A DNA stretch of 14,576 nucleotides, from contig JAHEAM010000033.1 of the NCBI GenBank assembly GCA_024642765.1, positions 1 to 14,576 on the forward strand, read 5' to 3'. The notes beneath the pieces are model-generated. The model was not told the origin of the DNA and made no database searches. It saw only the letters and a program-made list of their open reading frames with translations. Shown here one piece after another: positions 1-5,464 of the stretch; within the stretch, counting starts at the first letter, position 1, and each line of letters opens with the position of its first letter. The position numbers and the translations under genes are program-made. The stretch comes from Planctomycetaceae bacterium. Its GTDB lineage: Bacteria; Planctomycetota; Planctomycetia; Pirellulales; Pirellulaceae.

Positions 1-2049
1 ACGATAGTTCCTCAGCGACTTTGACATTTTCTCGGTGCGGCGTTCCGTTTTTTTGCCGCAATCCTCGCATACTTTCACTTCGTTCAAGTGCCTCTTGCCG
101 CAGCTTGTACAAGCGTATGATTCCGCGAGCATCAACCCTAATACAATGCAGTTTTCAAACGGATGTGGGTAAGGTCGATTATCCGTTCCACTTGAATTTC
201 CTTTGCCAAACAGCATCGTACTGATCGCAAGCAAGCTATAAAACCAGCCGCGCGTTTGATCGACAGCTTCGCTAATAAAATCAGCAGGAAACTGAGCTGA
301 GAATTCGTCCGCGATCAAATGTGGATAACCTGACTGTGCGAAGGGCATCGCGCCGCTGTCATACCAGCAATCGATCACTTCGGTCACTCGCCGCATCCGA
401 GCCGCGGGGTCTTGCGGCGATTGGTAGGTGACTGAGTCGATATACGGTTTATGGATTTTCAAGTCTTCCGGGAGATCGGGATTGGTCTGGCGAGCTAGTT
501 CCCAGGCCTCGAAACCGGTTACGTCCGGTTTGTTTTCAATTTCTTGATAACTGCCTACCGCCTCCATGTAACCTGTCGATTCGCAGACCCAAATAGGCAA
601 GGGCGTGCCCCAATATCGCTCTCGCGACAAAGCCCAATCGACGTTCGACTCCAAAAATTTGCCGAAACGACCCGTTTGGATGTGTTCCGGCATCCAATTG
701 ATTTTAGAGTTGTTCTCTAATAACTCTTGTTTGAAATCGGTAGTGCGAATGAACCAACTTCTTCTGGGGTATTGAATCAAGGGATCATTTTCCGCGCGCC
801 AACAAAACGGATAATCGTGTTGATAAAGCTCTTGGTGATACAAACGCCCGCTTTCTTTCAAAGCTCGAATGATTGGCTTATCAGCGTCCTTCACCCACAA
901 CCCAACAAATTCTCCTGCTTCCGCTGTCATCCGCCCATTCGAATCCACAGCACAAATCAGGTCTGGTCCCGCATCGTTTACGAATCGCTTGCGTTCATTC
1001 ATCAAAAGATCGTAATCGACCTCGCCAAAAGCTGGCGCTTCGTGAACGGCTCCTGAACCGCTATCGGTTGTAACAAAACTTGCGGGTGTAACGCGCCAGG
1101 CGAGATGCTGTTGACCGCCGTCCACCAACTCTCCCTTGTCATCGCCCATCGTTTCATAGAAAAAATCAAAGGGCGGCTCGTAACGCAGACCTATCAACTC
1201 GCTACCCTTGCAAGTCGCAACAACGGTCAATTCGCGTTTAACCTTGTCGCTTATGGTTTGCACCAAATCCGCCGCCATCAAGACTTCTTGTCCTAACTCG
1301 GCATCTCGAACAGTTGCATATTCGATGTCAGGATGAACTGCCGCAAACTGATTGCTTGGCAACGTCCACGGAGTTGTCGTCCACACCAGCAAACTTGTTC
1401 CAGGTCGATCAACCAATGGAAACAATACAAATACAGACGGATCCGCGACCGACTTGTAGCCTTGGCCAACTTCTCCGCTACTCAATGCCGTTCCACCCTG
1501 TGCCCACCACCAGACGATCTTGTGACCTTGATAGAGCAAGCCGCGGTCAAAGAGATTCTTGAGCGACCACCAAACGGACTCGACATAGCTCTTGTGATAC
1601 GTCACATAAGCCTTGTCGAGATGAATCCAAAAACCGATTCTCTCGGTCAATCGTTCCCATTGCTGCATGTATTGCCAAACACTTTTTTGGCAAAGTTGTA
1701 TGAAGGGCTCGACTCCATAGGCCTCGATTTCTTCTTTTGAATGAATCTTGAGTTCTTTGCACACCTCGACTTCTACGGGTAAGCCGTGGGTGTCCCAACC
1801 AGCGCGGCGTTCACAGCGGAAGCCCTTCATTGTCTTGTAACGAGGAAACAAATCCTTCATGGCGCGCGTGAGGCAATGTCCCGGATGGGGGCGACCATTT
1901 GCTGTTGGAGGACCTTCGTAAAAAACAAAGTTCGTCGCACCCGTTCGTTGCGCAAGGGATTGTTCGTAAATTCCGTTTTCGCGCCAAAACTCTAAAACCT
2001 TTTCTTCAAGATTGGGGAAACTTACATTGTTTTCGACCGGAGCAAACAT
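1..2049 (-). CDS. ileS: Isoleucyl-tRNA synthetase (3' end outside the window)
   Basis: Charges tRNA-Ile with isoleucine in the cytoplasm (class I synthetase). Read from the ATG at 2049-2047, the frame stays open to base 1, giving 683 codons with no stop, so the C-terminal part lies outside the window. The protein starts MFAPVENN. It shows the class I nucleotide-binding signature in the HxGH form (NGRPHPGH, about residues 49-56), the GWDTHGLP block, the editing-domain stretch VWTTTPWTLPSNQ, the WFIRTTD and LSRERYWGTPLP blocks, DQTRGWFYSLL, and KMSKS at residues 674-678 (bases 30-16). Together these identify IleRS rather than ValRS or LeuRS. Unusually, CTSC and CEDC (Cys647, 650, 661 and 664) lie just before KMSKS, forming a small zinc-ribbon-like insertion. 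A purine-rich AAGAGA stretch just upstream can serve as the ribosome binding site. A terminator separates ileS from the acidic-protein gene upstream, so it probably has its own promoter. Confidence 0.95.
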   Translation of the reverse strand, partial: MFAPVENNVSFPNLEEKVLEFWRENGIYEQSLAQRTGATNFVFYEGPPTANGRPHPGHCLTRAMKDLFPRYKTMKGFRCERRAGWDTHGLPVEVEVCKELKIHSKEEIEAYGVEPFIQLCQKSVWQYMQQWERLTERIGFWIHLDKAYVTYHKSYVESVWWSLKNLFDRGLLYQGHKIVWWWAQGGTALSSGEVGQGYKSVADPSVFVLFPLVDRPGTSLLVWTTTPWTLPSNQFAAVHPDIEYATVRDAELGQEVLMAADLVQTISDKVKRELTVVATCKGSELIGLRYEPPFDFFYETMGDDKGELVDGGQQHLAWRVTPASFVTTDSGSGAVHEAPAFGEVDYDLLMNERKRFVNDAGPDLICAVDSNGRMTAEAGEFVGLWVKDADKPIIRALKESGRLYHQELYQHDYPFCWRAENDPLIQYPRRSWFIRTTDFKQELLENNSKINWMPEHIQTGRFGKFLESNVDWALSRERYWGTPLPIWVCESTGYMEAVGSYQEIENKPDVTGFEAWELARQTNPDLPEDLKIHKPYIDSVTYQSPQDPAARMRRVTEVIDCWYDSGAMPFAQSGYPHLIADEFSAQFPADFISEAVDQTRGWFYSLLAISTMLFGKGNSSGTDNRPYPHPFENCIVLGLMLAESYACTSCGKRHLNEVKVCEDCGKKTERRTEKMSKSLRNYR

Positions 2050-2088
2050 TCAATCTCTTTTCTTTTTCGTTGAATCCAAAATCTGCAA

Positions 2089-2205
2089 TGTCAAAATAAT
2101 TGACAATCGATGGGCAGCATTGGGTTCGCAATCCGCAACAAACCCGCGCCCCTAAACTTGATGTTTTTGGCTCTTTAATATCCCCGATGCCCAAAACGGT
2201 GTAAA
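2089..2205 (-). promoter_or_regulatory. ileS leader: candidate promoter, hairpin and inverted repeat
   Basis: This is the stretch between the terminator at 2256-2287 and the ileS start. On the minus strand TTTACA (2205-2200) and TATTAA (2180-2175) lie 19 bp apart and could be a sigma70-like promoter. Downstream is a potential stem in which GGGTT/AACCC (2145-2141 with 2126-2122) is flanked by GGGC/GCCC (2151-2148 with 2115-2112). It is followed by a perfect inverted repeat, TGTCAA-N5-TTGACA (2089-2105), which ends 40 bp before the ATG. No T-box consensus was seen. The base pairing and repeat are visible; the promoter and any regulatory role are inference. Confidence 0.3.
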
Positions 2206-2255
2206 TACGCTTTGCGAGCATCCTCGACTCGATCCAAATGCGAGATCACGAACTT

Positions 2256-2287
2256 CAAACAAAAACAGGTGACCACTAGGCCACCTG
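2256..2287 (-). terminator. Intrinsic terminator downstream of the acidic-protein gene
   Basis: Read on the minus strand, 2287-2279 pairs with 2274-2266 in a 9-bp stem (CAGGTGGCC / GGTCACCTG, one G-U pair) with a 4-nt TAGT loop. It is followed at once by TTTTTGTTT (2265-2257). On the plus strand the G-U pair becomes an A-C mismatch and there is no T tract, so the element points in the minus direction. It sits 48 bp after the stop codon of the acidic-protein gene and would end that transcript before ileS. Confidence 0.8.
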
Positions 2288-2335
2288 GTATACATTTTCA
2301 CTTGGATTTTCGAACAAACCTTTCTCGGCAATCTA

Positions 2336-2626
2336 TTAATCGACCACTTCATCGAGGTCAATTTCCTCATCATCGTCCGAAATATTTTGCTCAAGGTGCC
2401 CAAATTCCTCGTGGAATTCTTGGCCGTATTTGTCGTCTTCCAACTCGTATTCGCCCTCGACTTCTTCCTCAAAGTCGTCGTCGAAATCCTCGTCGAAATC
2501 CTCTTCGTCGAATTCCGCCAAAACATCATCGGCTAGGTCTTCATTGTCCTGGACTGGCGTATCCACATCGCCCATATCGCCAAAATCGTCTTCTTCGGTT
2601 GAAGAATCAAAATCATCATCGCTCAT
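2336..2626 (-). CDS. Highly acidic small hypothetical protein (96 aa)
   Basis: No recognised family. About half of the 96 residues are Asp or Glu (49 by hand count), with one Lys, two His and no Arg. It begins MSDDDFDSSTEEDD and ends DEEIDLDEVVD. Regularly spaced Phe and Tyr between the acidic runs (FDEEDFDEDFDDDFEEE) suggest a mostly disordered polyanion that could bind a basic partner such as ribosomal protein, polymerase or nucleoid protein; this is inference. The gene ends 48 bp before a good minus-strand terminator, which supports a real transcription unit. The DNA has GTC-rich near-repeats (about 2475-2515) that could expand or contract. No strong Shine-Dalgarno precedes the ATG. Long open frames overlapping it on the other strand and in another minus frame are Ser/Arg- or Lys/Arg/Thr-rich mirror products of the same repeats and look spurious. 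Confidence 0.65.
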   Translation of the reverse strand: MSDDDFDSSTEEDDFGDMGDVDTPVQDNEDLADDVLAEFDEEDFDEDFDDDFEEEVEGEYELEDDKYGQEFHEEFGHLEQNISDDDEEIDLDEVVD

Positions 2627-2740
2627 TGCGTCTATACTCTGCGGCTACATAAAAACAAAATATCGTGAACTCTATTATTGTGCACACACTCGATTTTGGG
2701 TAGGTGCAGGATCTTTTCTTCAATTTGCGACAAGCGCAAG

Positions 2741-2779
2741 AAAAAAGGCAGACCAAGACCCAAATGCCTCAATCTGCCT
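2741..2779 (-). terminator. Likely intrinsic terminator of the argJ transcript
   Basis: On the minus strand AGGCAGA (2779-2773) pairs perfectly with TCTGCCT (2752-2746) across a 20-nt loop, and the stem runs directly into six T (2746-2741). It is the first such element after the argJ stop, about 420 bp downstream, which would give a long 3' untranslated region or a separate small RNA. The 20-nt loop includes the 10-nt arm of another helix (2761-2770), so the two structures may interact. Confidence 0.55.
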
Positions 2780-2866
2780 AAACGGGGGGTGAGAAAGTGC
2801 ACGATGGCAAGCCATCGATCACTAGAAAAATCTAGTTTGAAAATGGATCGGGGGCATTTGTTTTTT
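2761..2866 (+). ncRNA. Candidate structured small RNA or terminator complex
   Basis: On the plus strand 2761-2770 (CAAATGCCTC) pairs with 2851-2860 (GGGGCATTTG) in a 10-bp closing helix with one G-U pair, followed at once by T6 (2861-2866). Inside are two adjacent perfect hairpins: CGATGGC/GCCATCG (2802-2808 with 2811-2817) and ACTAGA/TCTAGT (2821-2826 with 2831-2836). The G-U pair becomes an A-C mismatch on the minus strand, which favours plus-strand function. No known RNA family signature (SRP, 6S, tmRNA, RNase P) was recognised. It could equally be a two-way terminator region. No clear promoter was found upstream. Confidence 0.35.
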
Positions 2867-3045
2867 GAGGCCATCCAAAATTCAACCCAAAAACTGTCAT
2901 ATGGCAATCCGTTTTTAACGATCAAAACGATTCCCACGTTTTTTGGCTTACAATTGGAGCCTGCAAGAGATTCTCATTCCCAATTTCCACATTTCAGAAA
3001 TGAGGCCTGGAGATTGAATTCGCAAATTCGGATGACAATCGCCAA

Positions 3046-3146
3046 TCCCGAAGGGTCCCAGAACCTAGTGCGTTACCCAGGCGAAAACTTGGGCTTGGCC
3101 ACCCGCACAACAAGCAAACCGAACAAGACACCCGAGTACCCAGCCA
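3046..3146. other. GC-rich non-coding block, possible dispersed repeat
   Basis: About 100 bp inside the argJ downstream gap are roughly 59% G+C by hand count, visibly above the AT-rich sequence to the left. The block has short pairings such as CCCAGG-CGAAAA-CTTGGG (about 3076-3093) and the near-repeated ACCCGAGTACCC. No start-to-stop frame with protein character was found in it. A dispersed intergenic element or a structured 3' untranslated region would both fit. There is no second copy in this window. Confidence 0.25.
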
Positions 3147-3199
3147 AATTTTGTCGACTTTTCGGGGCGTGCTTTCGGTTCAATAGTTTAGCGGCCCGA

Positions 3200-4405
3200 T
3201 TAGGTAGTGTACTCCGCATTCAATTTAACGTAATCGACCGTCAAATCGCTGGTCCAATGGGTCGCTGAACCACGACCGCCGCCCACAATCAAGTCAATTT
3301 GAGTTAGCACCGCGTTCTTGATGGACTTGCTTACAGCTTTATTGTCAAAAGCGACCGGGCTACCGCGTTCGAAAACTTTTGTGCCATTCAAAGTCAAAGA
3401 TGTCTGCTCGACGTCGAAAGAGACACCCGAATAACCAGCCGCCGAGACAATCCGTCCCCAATTTGGGTCAGCACCTGCGACGGCAGTCTTGACGAGATTA
3501 CTCAACGCAATCGTTCGCGCGATTCGTTCGGCTTCAACGTCCGATTGCGTTCCTAAAACTCGAATTTCGATAAGGTGGTCTGCTCCCTCGCCATCGGTTG
3601 GAATCTTTTTCGCCAGCTCAATCGAAAGTTCAAGCAAATAGCATTCAAACTCGTCATGTGCCACTACAGACTGAATACCGGGCGCACTGTCCGCCGCCAA
3701 CAAAATAACGGCGTCGTTTGTACTCGTATGACCCTCAACGCTAATACGATTAAAGGAACGATCGACAACTCGTTGCAACATCGATTGGCCTTGCTCGCTA
3801 GCTACCGGGAAATCCGTGACCAAAACACCTAGCATGGTCGCCATATTCGGGCCAATCATTCCCGCGCCTTTCGCCATCGCTGCGATCGTGAACGATTGAT
3901 TGCCAACTTGCCAAGATCGCGAAGCGATCTTTCGATTTTTGTCGGTTGTCAAAATTGCGTTCGCTGCCGAATCAAACGCGCCAGCGTCATTTTGCAAATG
4001 ACTCACGACCTTCGGAATCCCTTGCTCCAACGAACTCATAGGAAGCTGTCGCCCGATTACGCCAGTTGACAATACAAACATCTGCTTCGCTTTGGTCGGC
4101 AGTCCAATGCCCGCCAAAGAGTCAGCTGCGATCTGAGCCATCTGTTTGTTGTTCGCGATACCTTCAGCTCCCGTGCAGGCATTAGCATTTCCGGAGTTAA
4201 CGACAATCCCTCGAACACCATTCAGAGGTGTGAGTGATCGATTCCAATCGATGCAAGCAGCGCGAACCAAATTCTGTGTGTAGACACCGAACCCATTGGC
4301 AGCTTTATCGACAACGATCATTGCCAAATCAGATTTTGCCGGCTTGATTCCGCAATTCATCCCTGCAAACCGGAAACCCTCCGGCAATCGAATACTATCG
4401 TTCAT
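3200..4405 (-). CDS. argJ: Glutamate N-acetyltransferase / amino-acid acetyltransferase ArgJ
   Basis: Moves the acetyl group from N-acetylornithine to glutamate in the cyclic arginine pathway; some ArgJ enzymes also use acetyl-CoA. The 401-residue length is normal. The autocleavage segment KGAGMIGPNMATML is present, with the expected nucleophile Thr190, so the precursor should split after Ala189 into alpha and beta chains. Other family blocks are VNSGNANACTG (69-79), LSTGVIG (112-118), DGEGA in the beta chain, GADPNWGRI and the C-terminal LNAEYTT. The start is supported by AAGAGGAA at 4417-4410, six to seven bases before the ATG. It lies 37 bp after argC in the same direction, so the pair is almost certainly one operon. 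Whether it is mono- or bifunctional cannot be told from sequence alone. The long downstream gap before the next gene is unusual. Confidence 0.96.
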   Translation of the reverse strand: MNDSIRLPEGFRFAGMNCGIKPAKSDLAMIVVDKAANGFGVYTQNLVRAACIDWNRSLTPLNGVRGIVVNSGNANACTGAEGIANNKQMAQIAADSLAGIGLPTKAKQMFVLSTGVIGRQLPMSSLEQGIPKVVSHLQNDAGAFDSAANAILTTDKNRKIASRSWQVGNQSFTIAAMAKGAGMIGPNMATMLGVLVTDFPVASEQGQSMLQRVVDRSFNRISVEGHTSTNDAVILLAADSAPGIQSVVAHDEFECYLLELSIELAKKIPTDGEGADHLIEIRVLGTQSDVEAERIARTIALSNLVKTAVAGADPNWGRIVSAAGYSGVSFDVEQTSLTLNGTKVFERGSPVAFDNKAVSKSIKNAVLTQIDLIVGGGRGSATHWTSDLTVDYVKLNAEYTT

Positions 4406-4409
4406 CCGT

Positions 4410-4417
4410 TTCCTCTT
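4410..4417 (-). promoter_or_regulatory. argJ ribosome binding site
   Basis: The minus strand reads AAGAGGAA just before the argJ ATG (AAGAGGAAACGG-ATG). This is one of the clearest Shine-Dalgarno sites in the window and fixes the argJ start. Confidence 0.7.
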
Positions 4418-4442
4418 TTAATCATTAAGCGATCGACATCGA

Positions 4443-5456
4443 CTACAGTAACCCTTCGGTTTCTTCCAATCCAAACATCACATTCATGTTTTGGACCGCG
4501 GCACCCGAGGCACCTTTAATAAGATTGTCGATTGCCGAGACAATCACCCAGCGGCTGCCGACCTCCCGAACGGTAATATCACAGAAGTTGGTTCCCGAAA
4601 CATCTTTTGTACTTGGCAACACGTCGGAGACACGCACAAATGGCTCATCCCGATAGAAAGCTGACAAACTCGCCATTGCATCGTTCACACTTGTATTCAG
4701 TGCCATCTTATTGACATAGATTGTCGACAAAATTCCACGATCCATTGGCACCAAGTGCGGTACAAAATGTATCGAAACACCACAACCGGAAAAGCGTTCG
4801 GTGATTTGCTCCATTTCAGGTGAATGACGATGGGTTCCAACTGCATAAGCAGAAATCGACTCGTTGCATTCCGGAAAATGAAACGCTAATTTGGGTGTGC
4901 GACCACCTCCCGAAACACCAGTCTTCGAATCAACAATAATATCGTCGCCGCGAATCAATCCTGCCCTCAAGAGTGGAGCCAACGGCATGATCGATGTCGT
5001 GGGAAAGCAACCTGGATTCGCAACAACTAAACTGTCACGAATTTGCGTTCGCCATAATTCTGGAATCCCATAAGGCACGTTTCCAAGTCGCCCTTCATCA
5101 GCATGTTCGGCCTGATACCACCGCTTGAACGATGCCAAATCGTTCAAGCGATAATCTGCACTAAAATCGATCGTGCGTATTCCGCGATCAGCAAGTTCTT
5201 TAACCACAGGCGAGGATGCCGCATGCGGCAAACAACAAAAAGCACAATCAACGTTTTGCGAGAAGTCGTCTATCTCGAAATCCGTCAACAAAACATCCAA
5301 ACGATTGCGAAGCGCTGGATGCGTTTTGTCGATCGGCGTTCCATGATCAGAGCGACTTGTGAGTCGAACAATTTGGGCGTCGCGATGACCCAACAGCAAC
5401 TTGATCAACTCATAGGCGGTATACCCAGTAGCGCCGACTATTCCTATTCGAATCAT
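4443..5456 (-). CDS. argC: N-acetyl-gamma-glutamyl-phosphate reductase ArgC
   Basis: Reduces N-acetylglutamyl phosphate to the semialdehyde with NADPH, the third step of arginine synthesis, in the cytoplasm. The 337-residue protein starts with the nucleotide-binding loop GIVGATGYTAYEL (5-17). It carries the catalytic cysteine in ANPGCFPT (Cys150), the KTGVSGGGR stretch (178-186) and the conserved histidine in GTHRHSPEM (His209/211 region). The motifs and length match the standard single-domain ArgC. The ATG lies 8 bp after the stop of the pseudokinase gene, and its ribosome binding site (GGAG, and GGGG nearer the ATG) overlaps that gene's last codons, so translation may be coupled. argJ follows after 37 bp. 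argB and argD are not in the window. Confidence 0.96.
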   Translation of the reverse strand: MIRIGIVGATGYTAYELIKLLLGHRDAQIVRLTSRSDHGTPIDKTHPALRNRLDVLLTDFEIDDFSQNVDCAFCCLPHAASSPVVKELADRGIRTIDFSADYRLNDLASFKRWYQAEHADEGRLGNVPYGIPELWRTQIRDSLVVANPGCFPTTSIMPLAPLLRAGLIRGDDIIVDSKTGVSGGGRTPKLAFHFPECNESISAYAVGTHRHSPEMEQITERFSGCGVSIHFVPHLVPMDRGILSTIYVNKMALNTSVNDAMASLSAFYRDEPFVRVSDVLPSTKDVSGTNFCDITVREVGSRWVIVSAIDNLIKGASGAAVQNMNVMFGLEETEGLL

Positions 5457-5464
5457 GCCCCTTT

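Larger units (their letters stand above)
2627..3199. other. Gene-free structured gap between argJ and the acidic-protein gene
   Basis: I see no convincing protein gene in these 573 bp. The plus-strand open frame at 2678-3268 and the minus-strand frame at 2632-2937 run through hairpins and have no conserved motif or ribosome binding site. The left part (2725-2866) is dense in inverted repeats, including a minus-strand terminator and a plus-strand closed stem followed by T6. The middle (about 2867-3045) is AT-rich. The block near 3046-3146 is visibly richer in GC. The minus-strand promoter of the acidic-protein gene should lie within about 2630-2740, but no clear -35/-10 pair stands out. Confidence 0.6.

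Noticed and set aside
1333..1740. 135-codon plus-strand frame opposite ileS
   Set aside because: IleRS is certain from motifs on the minus strand; this is its antisense shadow.
2121..2137. tRNA-like T-arm (GGGTTCGCAATCC) in the ileS leader
   Set aside because: The T loop lacks the conserved A, the stem is only partly paired, and no acceptor, D or anticodon arms can be built around it.
2632..2937. 101-codon minus-strand frame between argJ and the acidic-protein gene
   Set aside because: It runs straight through the terminator and hairpin cluster, has no good start context and no recognisable domain.
2678..3268. 196-codon plus-strand open frame across the argJ downstream gap
   Set aside because: It crosses the hairpins at 2746-2866 and runs into argJ on the other strand; composition is Arg/Ser/Asn-rich with no motif and no ribosome binding site.
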